Assembly (NCBI RefSeq): GCF_000213175.1
Contig: NW_009799099.1
Location: 764,416 to 828,415 of the forward strand
Reading direction: 5' to 3'
DNA from: Neurospora tetrasperma FGSC 2508
Taxonomy: Eukaryota > Ascomycota > Sordariomycetes > Sordariales > Sordariaceae
Length of the DNA: 64,000 nucleotides
How positions within the stretch are numbered: position 1 is the first letter of the stretch; every line of letters begins with the position of its first letter. The notes below the pieces were generated by a model that was not told the DNA's origin, searched no databases, and saw nothing but the letters and a program-made list of their open reading frames with translations. Below are positions 35,153 to 45,756 of this stretch, piece after piece. A program made the position numbers and the translations under genes.

Positions 35153-35773
35153 GTGGCACCTACTTCGGTTCGGTGGAAGAAGGGGACCTAGGGAGAGGAT
35201 AAGTAAAAGGAAGAAGAAGAAGAAGCAAAAAAAAAGAGGAGGATGATATCCCGAAGCGAGTTGACATGTTTCCTGATGAGCGTTTATGCACATACAAAAA
35301 AGACATGGGTGGATACAGGCAGGTACAGGGGGAAAAAAAGGTGTACAGGTTTTACCAAAAAGAAGGGAACGGATCAAGACCGAACCGGACATAAACAAAA
35401 TGTATATGGACGGGATAGATGAGAAGAAGATTGCATATACCAAGTTGTATTTAGTGTTGATATACATGGCAAAAACACATGTAAAAGACCGTTGAAGATA
35501 TCAAACTGTGTTGCGTGATACGTGACTGGCAGGAAGACAGGACGGTATTCGATGGATGGATGAAAGCTGGTTAATATAATCTGATGAGTCAAAGATATGA
35601 TCCCAACTTTAGACAATCATCCGTAGATTTGGATATAACCCAACCAACCACTCGGGCCAGTTCGCTTTCATCTTGATCCATTATAGACTAAGTTTAGATT
35701 TTAACACAATCAATGCTGTCCTCCGTCTCCAACTCTGATCCAACCACCACCCACCCCTCTCGACACCGCCAGA
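35153..35773. other. Convergent spacer between aconitase and scy1
   Basis: No gene. Both flanking genes point into this spacer, so it should hold two 3' UTRs. A GAAGAAGAAGAAGAAG purine run at 35207-35225 and A-rich tracts at 35228-35236 lie just past the aconitase stop. Confidence 0.6.
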
Positions 35774-38598
35774 TTACCACCCATCCCCCCACCCATCATC
35801 CCCATCCACATCCACCTTGGGCTTCGTATCAATCTTCTTCACAGTCGCCGTTGCAGCAGGCTTCTTACTAATAGGCAACGTCTTCTTCACCGCCGCTGTC
35901 GTACTTGTACTTGTTGGTGGTCCAACCTTTGCGCTTCCCGTCTTCGCCAGTCCCTTGGGCAAAGTCTTTGGTGCAGCAGCTGCCCCCAAAGGATTCTTCT
36001 TCTTCTCCGCTTGCGCCGCCAACCACCCCGCGAAATCAGGTTCCCCATCATCATCAACAACCCCGCCGCCGCCGCCGCCGAATGGCTGTTTCCTACTACT
36101 GCTTACTGACCTCTTTGCTGACGACGACGCTGGTTGTGAGTGTTCCGAGCTCGCGCCCCAGTTATCGTCTCCTGCGCCTGCTGTAGCGTCGTCATCCATA
36201 TCGCCCATGTCGCCCCAAGCGTCTGCATCGTCTTCTTGTGGTTCGGGATCGGCAAAGAAGGAGTCTCCTGTTGACGGAGTAGTAGTAGTAATGGAAGGTG
36301 ATGGGGACTTGAGCGCTTGTCTATGTAGCGCCGAAACAGAAGATGAGGTGGGCCGTTTGGGAGTGGTAGTGGATGTGGGCGTGGATAGCCCGCTGGCGCT
36401 CGGAACGGGCGATGGTGCACCAGAACCGTTGGGTTGCATCTCCCCTGCCGCGCTGGAGAGCTTATTGGTGAAGCTGGAGATGGCCCAGCCTGCCCAGGCG
36501 GCTGCTACGGCGCCGGACCCGGAGCTGGAGCCGGTGGCGGCTTCGGCTGGTTGAGGGGTGCTCATACGGGGTTGGGCGGTTTCAGGGGGTATTACGGTCT
36601 CGGGCATGTCTTGTTGGGCTTTGCGGATACGTTGGAGGTAGACGTCCATGGTCTTGTTGGCTTGGTCACGGATCAACTTCTCCTTGTCGACAAGCAGGGG
36701 GGAGACGGCGGGTATTAGGCGTGTGGCGCAGTCTTCGCTGGAGAAATACTCGACTGTTACGGCGAGAGCCATCAGGGAGGCGTTGCGGGCGTGCACGAAA
36801 GGGTCGCGGAGAGAGCGAGTGAAGGCGGCGATAAGGACCTTGGCTCGGCTGGAAGTTCCCAGGTACTTGGCAATCTTGCCGAGACAGATTGTCGTGTTGG
36901 TACGGATGCCGGGTTGTTCATCGTTGGCAGTTTTGGCGAGGTATCTGAGGAGGTCGCCGTTGATGGTACGGTCTGATAGTTTGGTGATGATGACTAGTAC
37001 GGACTTGAGTGTTTGTTCGCGCACAATGGGTGCAACATCTGTGAAACCCGCAACCTAAAAGTGTTTACCGTTAGCCTTCAACTGCACGAGGCTCTGTTTG
37101 TGCCAGCATTATGCACATGGGCTCAATAACAAGGCTGAGACTTACTATTTGCGGAAAGATCTTGTCGTTTACCACTTTTTGTGGTAGTCTGTCGATCATG
37201 AGCGACAGGTTGTCTAGCAAACATACCCTGATCGCTCTATCGGGGTTTCCGAACAAGCGAACCACGACAGGAGTAACCTTTGTGTCAAAGTCTTCGTTGG
37301 ACAGCTTTGTTGCAATCTTCATCACTACTCCAAAGGCTTTGGGACCACCACCGCCAAATTCCACCGATTTGAGTAGCTCGGGTAGGACCTTCATCTTGAA
37401 GAAATCTTCCGGGAAGTCGTCTGAGAGCTGGTCGAGATCCTCCAGGAAGGCCTCGCGTTCGGTTTCCGACTTTATTCCCAGGTTGTCAACTCCCTCGGTA
37501 AGTTTGATCAATGGGCTGTCGAAGAAGGATCCATTCCTTAGTCCTTGTTCGAGGAAGTGGGCTGCGCTGAGTCTGGCCTTGGGGTTGGCGTTGATGAGGC
37601 GCTTGTAGCTCGCTTGCATGCTGGGCGGGATACTCTTGGTCTGTCCTAGTTGGTCGGAACCCATAAAACTGCCGTTGAAGACCTCGTAGATCAAGATACC
37701 AAAGTCGTACGAGTCAACCGCATGGTGAGGGCTCTTCTTGATGACATCCCATCCGCCGTTTGCAAGTTCAGGGGGAGTGTACCTCCCCGAGTCAGGCACA
37801 ACACTGCCGTATCTCTATTTTGGCACGTTAGCGCTCCATGTTCTCCAGAATGCCTGAACCGATTTTTGAAGACGTACGTATATCAAAGCATCGTCATCCT
37901 TGACATTGCTCAGGACTTCAAAGCCGCCAATCTTCCATTCGCCGCTCTCGGATGTGTATATCGAGGCGACCTTGAGGTTGCCATGTATCGAGGATGCGTC
38001 ACCGTTGATGAACTTGAGGGTTTTCTGCAGATCCAGGGTCAGCTGCCGATACTCATAGTCAAACCAGAATCATGGCAAACATACCGCTACGCTATAAAGA
38101 CCCCATTTCGCAGTCTCCGGGCTGAGGCTCTTTCTCTTGACGTGCCAGCTCAGGGGAACTAGCCGCTCAGTGGCAATGTAGATGTAGGAGTCTGTCTTTT
38201 GCGCAAGGCTCAGCTTAAGCGACCACGACGTTCCATGGGCAAAGATGCCCTACCTCGACCGTATCCAACACCTTGATGACGCCAGGGTGTCGTAGTGTTC
38301 GTAGCTTCTTGAGCGCATTCTTGGCTAAGGGAAGCGCAGATCGGTTGGCGGAGACATCAAAGGAGAAGATGCTACAGTTGGACCCGTCCTCCTGGAAACA
38401 GTATAGGGATTAGCTGGCGAATTTCTTGTGTGCCTCGGGTAGCAGAAGGAGGGCGTAACAAGGGCGGGCACATACGCGTCGAGTTCCGTTGTAAAGGGTC
38501 CAGATGGAGGGGTCGAAATCGACCTTGTCGCCAAAGTTATAGGGGAATGGAGGCCCCTTTGCGATGGCTGACGCGACAGCCGATTTGAGGAAGTCCAT
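35774..38598 (-). CDS. scy1: Scy1-like pseudokinase with HEAT repeats
   Basis: Scy1-type proteins (SCYL1, yeast Cex1) work at the Golgi/COPI interface and in tRNA export. Six exons, 38598-38476, 38391-38254, 38195-38085, 38042-37878, 37814-37146 and 37054-35774, all join in phase 0 to 828 aa. The start MDFLKSAVASAIAKGPPFPYNFG is the family N-terminus. The kinase fold is degenerate: the VAIK lysine is replaced in CSIFSFD, the HRD loop reads HGN (residues 144-146) and DFG reads GGFE (163-166). So it should not phosphorylate. Residues about 290-570 are HEAT-like helices (VVNDKIFPQIVAGFTDVAPIVREQTLKSVLVI). A long disordered Pro/Ser/Gly region follows, ending in acidic-aromatic DDGWGDGW, similar to SCYL C-termini. 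The ATG at 38598 starts the conserved block. Confidence 0.95.
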
Positions 38599-40837
38599 GG
38601 CCGGGGCCTTGCCTTTACTCGTCACTGAATCCGTATAGTAAGATATCTGGACGTCTGGAGAGTCGAGTCGGGAAAAGGGGCGGTGGCATGCAAGTTGCGA
38701 CAAAGCACTTGTTCAAGGACAAGTTATCGCGACGGGAATCCCCTGCAGGCAGCGCCGCTCTGGAAGTGGATTGATCACCTCAAACACGACGCTAGCGAGC
38801 TACAGGGAGCTTGTAGGCCAGGGTGGCCCCTAGCACTCAGCCTCCATCGACATCTCGGTGGTTAAAGGTCCGTGCACGATTCACACTTTTTAGCGGCGGG
38901 TGTTGCCCGTTGCCGTGACGTTGGGGGTTCGGGAAGGAGAGGCCGGGGAATTTTATGGGAAGTTGGGCTCCACTATGGTAGAATTTACTGTAACTTTTGG
39001 GCCACACTCCACACCCACATTGTCTTTCCATCCCCGCCGTCGTCATCTTTCCTCCACTGACAACGTCCTACGCTTCCTTTTGTTTTTATCATTACATCAA
39101 AGTGCCCATTCATGACCAGCAAGCTTCCTTAACACACCACAAGTCTTCAGCCCTGCCTCTGCGATCGCCGGGTCTCTGGTCGATGGTCAACAACATCGAT
39201 GCTGCTTCCTCACATGGCCTAGGCAAGCAAGCTTCTCCAGAAGCGCTGGATGGCACTCCGGGATCCGGCAGGCGGGGTTTGGTTACTCAAGCGGGAGAGA
39301 CGCAAGGTTGAGACTGGGTTGAGTCCCCAGGGAAGCTCTGGTGTTGATGTGTACCCTGCCATTGACTGCTTTACTGGTACAGCGAGAGCATTCCCGTGTA
39401 TCTCACATCAGGTAAGCTTGCCTCACTCCAACTCACCCTCTCACTTCACACGGCAGCGTTTATGATGAGCATTTGGTAAAAGGTCCGACGACCGATAGCA
39501 CTTCTGGGGTCATGGTTCTGCTGGTACAATGGGGATTCTCGCGCCTCACTCACTCTTTGTGAGTGTGCGTCCGCTGCCAATTCTTTTGCCCACTCCTCGT
39601 GCTGTTCTGAGACTATCGGCAGCACGACATGCTTGGCGGTTGGATACATCTGATAGTTGCCTGTCCGGAGCTCTCTGAGTCTCTGTTGACAGAGGCTACT
39701 TCCACTTTCCAGGAGCCTGGCTTTCAAGTGCTCTATGAAGCCGGGCCAAAGGCAGTGGGGGACAGGAAAGACATGGAAAGAGTACTCGATCTCGATCGTG
39801 GTCTTCTCATCCTCGATACCTCAGAATCATGAAACCGTTGTGGCTGGCCTGGATGAGGACTCTTTGGAAAAACTGAAAAGACCTGAGACGCAAGTTGCCT
39901 TGGTTGTCCTATCACGAGGACTATACCAAAACCGCCCCTTATATGGTGTTCTTGGCCTACCGAGACTTTTGTTTTCGTGCTTCACACGCTGGGATTGGCC
40001 TGCTAACCAAAGTCTTTGGACTGTCTGTCATAGGACGGCTTATACATCCCGCTTACTCTGAATATCCCCTTGCAGACGTCTAGACCAAACGTTATAACTC
40101 GTACATTGATACAGCCCAGGGCGACCACAGCTGGCGCCTCGGACTTTCCTAGGCACGACCTGATCGATGCCGTCTCGTTGCAGATACTGCAAAAAGGAAG
40201 CCAGTATTACAAGACCATTATTCCGATGCATCAGTTGTGATAGAAGTTATCATTCCGCATGCCATATTCCACACCCCACCCGGTCAACGTAGGTTGCTAT
40301 TTTCTCTCATATTCTCATTCTCTTTTCTGTGCTTCATATCATGCCCGTCATCCCTCACTCACGCACAACTTCAAATTCCCTCCTTCTCTGAACTCGCAAG
40401 CACCTCTTCATCGTCACTGCAGTCAACATGGAACTAGTTTCAAAAATGTCAGAAAAGAGGTGACTACCAACACATCAGATACTGGTCTGTACTTCTTGAC
40501 AGAAAGGAGAAAATGGTAAAGTTGGGGCGGGCCCACTCGTAGCCAATCAAAGCTTCCATCTGCCTCTTCCACACTTCAGTTTCTATTTTGTTCTTTCCTC
40601 TCTGCCTGTGGCGGCGGGTTTGCACAACAGACAACAATCACCATAGCCATTCCAAGTCGTCTCTCACCTTCAACAAGTTCACAGTTTAGCTTCCAAGACA
40701 ACCTCAGCATGCACTCAGTTACAGATGTCGACAGTCCACCCGCCAATGTCCAAAGAACAGACTAACTGTCCACCGCGCTATTTTCTTTGATTGTCTCTAT
40801 TCTTTGGGTATACTGACCATCCACTACTATGATACAG
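38599..40837. other. Intergenic region with possible first exon of the next gene
   Basis: No complete gene is supported. The leader of scy1 lies at the left end. An ATG at 40428 opens 32 nt to a weak GTGACT donor at 40460 and could be the missing first exon of the downstream gene, since its phase fits the acceptor at 40836-40837. That is a guess. Open frames around 39446-40083 show no domain. Confidence 0.45.
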
Positions 40838-43277
40838 TGACTGGACATGTCATCGCTGTGTAGTGGATAGCCAAGAGGCCGCACGACGCCATCATTACCA
40901 TGCCAGGTCGTCATTCTCTCTACGTTCAGCCTCGTCAACCACCTCACTCCGTCTCTCCACCACCTCCACCGTCGGTCTCCCCAGAAGGCCCTCCTCAGCG
41001 ATGGGCTACTCTGTCTCCTCTTCCTCAACCGACAACACTCAGCCTGCCCGTCTTATCCCCTGCTCTATTCCGCAATGCGAGGCACCTTCGGTCAATATCT
41101 TCTGTGCCCAGCATCTCAAGTCTTTTCCAGTGCCACTACCCGATGACCTGGTCACTTCTGCCTCCCAGAAACCTGACGCAGCTGCTACTTCATTGAAGTC
41201 ATCAGGACATCCATCCTCATTGTCTCAGTCATCCATCACTTCACATTCGGTTGATGGTCAAGGTGGCGCCGGAAAACCAGCCCAGACAAACAGCGAGGCT
41301 GAAGTTGCCGATGTTGCTAGACAAAGCGCACAGGGCTGCAAACCGAATTCTTTGGAGACAGGTCCGGTGAAGAACCGTTCCTCGCCCTTTCCTACCACGA
41401 GGTCCAAACTTCTGCCGGGAAACATTGTTAGACGCAAAACTGCCGGCAAAGACCCATACCTGAACCGACGGACTCCTAAACCTGGACCCAGCACGCATAA
41501 AGATTCTACCTCCTTAGCGAAAAACTTAACCTTGGCTTCAACTGGGTCCTCTTCACTCAAGCCTAAGACCCTCTCTTCTACCTCAGCAGACTCTATCTCC
41601 CCACGTTTGACCACAAACATCAGTTCCTTGTCAGATTCGAACGGTGGGCCACCTAACAAGAGCTCGAGTTTATCGCCTTCTTCCACCGGTGTTGACAGTA
41701 GTCGTATCAGCGGTTCTGACTCTGGCGACAAGCCTCAATCAGAGACCAAAGTCCAAGTGTCTACGAATCCCGCCAACATGGCAATCGACGCCCCTTGTCT
41801 GGCGGCTGAAAAGCAACCACCGGCTGAGCGCCAAAATGGTTCTACACAATCGTCAAACCCACGGCTCCCACCGAGCAGGATAGCAGAACTTGCACGACAG
41901 CTGAGATTTTCGGAAGAGATGCAAGATGTGGCCTGCAGTGGCTCGGCTGTGCATGCTCCCCAACAACCTATGAAAGGTCCGATCCCCGCTCAGGATCCAG
42001 GGCCGCAGAACAATCTTCCTCCTGCCACTCATCAGCAGAATTCATCTGGAGGCATTTCAAACGTACAAGTTATAATGCCAACCGGTCAGAGCAGTAATTA
42101 CATGTCTATGGCTGATAGACTTATGGTACATTATGCCAGAAGTGCATTCGACCTCGCGGGCTATAACCCTCCAGCAGGGCTGATACGAGGGTCTATGTCC
42201 GCTCATCTTAGCGCGAATGGGGCCGAATTAACTCAATCAAATACCACAGAGTCCCTCCCAGATCTTCGCAGTCAAGTTCTACCACAGGGATCGACGGTTC
42301 AAAGTAATCCAAATCAAACAGTTGGGCAACATAGACCACTGCCTCCACAGAAACCCCGACAACCTCAGCCCAGGCCACGACCCATAGTGACCAATTTACA
42401 TGAGCCCATCATAATATCAGATTCTGAGTCTGATTCCGAAGAACAGCTTGAGCCGGAGCCGCAAGTAGAATCAGGCCCTCCACCGGAACCGGCATCAGTT
42501 CCAGAGCCGCCACAGCAGGAGCCCCAGGCGAAGAGGACAGAGTTACAGCAGAGTCAAAAGTCACAACAAGAGGTGCGAAGCCGAGAGCCGGTTCCTCCAG
42601 ATATAGAGCCGGAACCCATACTTGAGTCGGTCTCGCAAGCTCAGCCCAAACCTAAACTGATACCCCAGCCCATAGCCAACCCGACACCTCAGCTCAGTCC
42701 ACGCAAACAGGCCAGTCCGCCGCCAAAGAAATCACCAACGCCGGTCCCAGACGAGCCACTTTACGCTCACATCGATCCCCGGATACACTGGCCACAACGA
42801 CACTCGCAAGAATGGTTTGAAGCCAAGCAAAAGGAGATTCAAGCCCGCGGGAAACGCAAAGCCAACTTTGGCAGAGCTGCTCAAAGTATGCACAGACAGC
42901 GAGTGGCTGAAGGACCACCGGAGACTCTTGAGGAGACGTTACCAGACAAAGTGTTGGATAATCCAGCTTGGGTGGATATGCTCAAGAAACTACGGGATAT
43001 GAAGCCTGTAACTGGAAGTGGAAAGGGAAAGGAAACTACGGGTATTGTCACTACGACTGCAACAACAGCGACAGCAACAGCCACAACTACGAGGGGGAGG
43101 AGAACCGGCAGTCGGTTGAAGAGGACGTTGTCAAGCGTGTCTACGGGAAGCGCTACCCACGGTGGCGAGTCTGAAACAGCTGATAAGGCTATTACTACTC
43201 CCAACCCTAAAAGGAGAGCTACTGGTGCCGGGCTGAGGAGGACGTTGTCGAATGTTTCGGCAGGACCGCCACGTTGA
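40838..43277 (+). CDS. Large disordered protein with SUMO-interaction-like motif (5' end unresolved)
   Basis: The frame is open from a likely splice acceptor (branch CTGAC, CAG at 40835-40837) to the stop at 43277, over 800 codons. The first in-frame ATG is at 41001, but the preceding peptide (DWTCHRCVVDSQEAARR) looks coding, so an upstream exon is likely. A Cys/His cluster (CHRC, then CSIPQCEAPSVNIFCAQH) could bind zinc. Most of the rest is Ser/Pro/Gln-rich disorder. At 42405-42440 it reads PIIISDSESDSEE, a textbook SUMO-interaction motif. Near the C-terminus a Trp- and basic-rich segment (DPRIHWPQRHSQEWFEAKQKEIQARGKRK, about 42773-42860) looks conserved, followed by PAWVDMLKKLRDMK. A repeated RLKRTLSSVSTGS / GLRRTLSNVSAGP pair ends the protein. 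No known family recognised. Confidence 0.65.
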
Positions 43278-44558
43278 CAGAGGGCACAGCTTCGTGGATC
43301 ACCGAGGAACAGGAGTGTGAGCTATTTACTCCATAGAAAAGGTCTTGGTTATTTGAAAAAAAAAAAAAAAAAAAAAAAAGTACTGCCAGGTGGTTATATA
43401 GACGTGTTCAAAATTTCTCTTTCGATACTCTTGCTGATGCAGGATACGAGTGTTTGGAAAGGGATGAAAGAAATTAACCTTAAAGAAGATTGAGGAGGGC
43501 CTGCACCTGTGCCACCAGTATCGGGTAGCAGCACGATCTGTGAAATTTAGAAGGAAGCAGGAAACAAAGACTAAAAGACCAATACTATGTTCATGTGCAA
43601 ACAATCATTTCACAAGCTCGGTTGCTGATGTTTACATGGCCTTCTTGGCACCGTAGCTACAGCAACGGCCGAAAAGGGTTCTTCAGCCTTGTAAGTGTCA
43701 AGCAACCTTGATAGATCATGCTTGATTCTTTCTATTCGGACGAAGTGTGGAGTCTTCTGCCTAGTTGCAAAGTTCAGAACTGTTGACCTCGAGGAACACC
43801 GTAATGGGAAAAACTGGTTGTGTTATTTACCTCGAGGAATTGTCAGATCAAAAGACATTGAGAGCCCTGTCAAGTTGTACGCCGAAGCTTACTATTGGGA
43901 CTGGAACGTGAACCGCCAACGGCAAGCAATCCTTATCGCACTGATCTTGATTAACTCGTAAAATGATATGTATAATCACAAGCGTCATGTTTTCCTTAAA
44001 GGTCTTTGAATAGGTACCGCTTGGAACACTCTATCTTGGCGCAGGCAAAGCAAGTTCATCGAAGGACAAGTGGCTGTCGAAACACCTGGCCCTAGTCAAT
44101 CGAAACACTTGTTGTCGGATGTATGAGTCCTCGTTACTATGGTAACATTGATGTTGACTCGAGCGAAGAAGAACCTTGATGACTGTCTTGACTTGAAACG
44201 CAAAAGAAGCAGACAAGTCAGGGGTTTAAACTAGTGGATCGAACCCTAAAAGGTGGAGCCCCCAGCGCTCCATAACGCCAAGTGGACACTGTAGAGGGGA
44301 GTCATTGTCCACTGCCCGCCGGGCTCCGCTCCGTAATCGGGGCACCCTCACTCCGTCCTCCAGAAACGGAAATCAATTGAAATTCAACAAAATTTCAGTG
44401 AAGGTGACGCATTCTCACAAAAGAGAGCATTTGTGTTTCTTGGCATAGGCAGGCCGATTGTTTACTCTGTTCATCCATCTCCCGTTGGTTTCTTTCTGTG
44501 AAACTATCACCACTGGGTTCAACCCCTAGTAGTAAACCACACTTTCACTCCAGACACA
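43278..44558. other. Intergenic region, promoter of homoserine kinase
   Basis: No gene is supported. A poly-A run of about 24 lies at 43356-43379. A GC-rich patch with GGGCTCCGCTCCG is at about 44319-44332. Three TGA(G/C)TC elements precede the next gene and are listed separately. A GGATCGAACCC at about 44236 resembles a tRNA B-box complement but no tRNA fold surrounds it. Confidence 0.5.
44124..44305 (+). promoter_or_regulatory. Possible CPC1/Gcn4-type elements upstream of homoserine kinase
   Basis: TGAGTCC at 44124-44130, TGACTCG at 44155-44161 and, on the other strand, TGACTCC (44298-44304) lie 250-435 bp before the start of an amino-acid biosynthesis gene. The general amino-acid control factor Gcn4, CPC1 in Neurospora, binds TGA(C/G)TCA. 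Each site here differs at the last base. Function is inferred. Confidence 0.35.
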
Positions 44559-45756
44559 ATGGCCTCTTCCCAGCAGATCGAAAAGTTCGTCATCAAGACG
44601 CCCTGCTCGAGCGCCAACATCGGCCCCGGCTTCGACGTCATCGGCCTGGCCTTGTCCATGTACCTGGAGCTCCATGTCACCATCGACCGCTCCAAGACGA
44701 CTTCGGACAAGCCGCTGAACTGCCGCATCACCTACGAGGGCCAGGGCGAGGAGGATATCAGCCTGGATCCCGAGGTTAACCTTATCACCCGTGTTGCTCT
44801 CTACGTCCTCCGCTGCAACGACCAGCGCAGCTTCCCCGTCGAGACTCATGTGCACATCAAGAACCCCATCCCCCTCGGAAGAGGTCTGGGTTCCTCCGGC
44901 GCCGCTGTCGTCGCCGGTGTCCAGCTCGGCAAGGAGGTCGGCGGTCTGCACGACCTCACTCCCGAGCGTCTCTTTGACTACTGCCTCATGATTGGTGAGT
45001 CACTTATACTCTCACTCACTTTGAGCAACAAACACTGACAAAAATTGCAGAGCGCCACCCCGACAACGTCGGCGCCGCCCTCTTCGGTGGCTTTGTCGGC
45101 ACCTACCTCAAGCCCCTCACCCCCGAGGAGACCGCCCGCACTGAGATTCCCCTCAGTGAGGTCCTCCCCGCCCCCGCCGGCGGTGTCGACACGGGCGTCA
45201 AGCCCCCTTCGCCTCCCCACGGCATCGGCCACCACATCAAGTTCCCCTGGGCTCCCGAAATCAAGGCCGTGGCCATCATTCCCGAATTCGAGGTTCCCAC
45301 CGCCAAGGCCCGCGAGGTTCTTCCCGCCGAGTATCCCCGTGCGGATGTTGTACGTCTTTCCTACTTCTTTTATCTCACTATCAACCAACCAAACCACTGA
45401 CTTTTTACAACTAGACCTTCAATCTCCAAAGGATAGCCCTCCTCCCCGTCGCCCTTGGCCAATCGCCTCCTGACCCGGAGCTCATCAACCTGGCCATGCA
45501 GGACAAGCTGCACCAGCCGTACCGCCAGGTTTTGATTCCCGGTCTGACCAAGATCGTCGAGTCCATGACGCCCGCCACGCAGCCCGGTCTTTTGGGCGTG
45601 TGCCTGTCCGGTGCCGGGCCGACCATCTTGGCGCTGGCGACGGAAAACTTTGAGACTATTGCCCAGAAGATCATTGAGGAGTTTAAGTCCAACAACATTG
45701 TCTGCCGTTGGGAGCTGTTGGAGCCTGCGGATGGGACTACGGTTACTAGGGCTTAG
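44559..45756 (+). CDS. thr1: Homoserine kinase
   Basis: This enzyme phosphorylates homoserine with ATP, committing it to threonine. Exons are 44559-44994, 45051-45349 and 45415-45756 (GTGAGT...CAG and GTACGT...TAG introns), giving 358 aa, almost the same as yeast Thr1. It is a GHMP kinase: the N-terminal motif KTPCSSANIGPGFDVIGLAL starts at residue 13, the ATP-binding loop PIPLGRGLGSSGAAVVAGV is at 104-121, ERHPDNVGAALFGGF follows the first intron, and the C-terminal motif GVCLSGAGPTILAL is in the last exon. The protein is complete and no key residue is missing. Three TGA(G/C)TC elements upstream suggest general amino-acid control. Confidence 0.96.

Noticed and set aside
33446-35467. 673-codon open frame antisense to aconitase
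   Set aside because: It mirrors a highly biased sense gene rich in C-ending codons, which removes antisense stops. It has Leu/Val/Gly-rich low-complexity translation and no domain.
44230-44250. GGATCGAACCC resembling a tRNA B-box complement
   Set aside because: It is one base short of the consensus and no acceptor or anticodon stem can be drawn around it.
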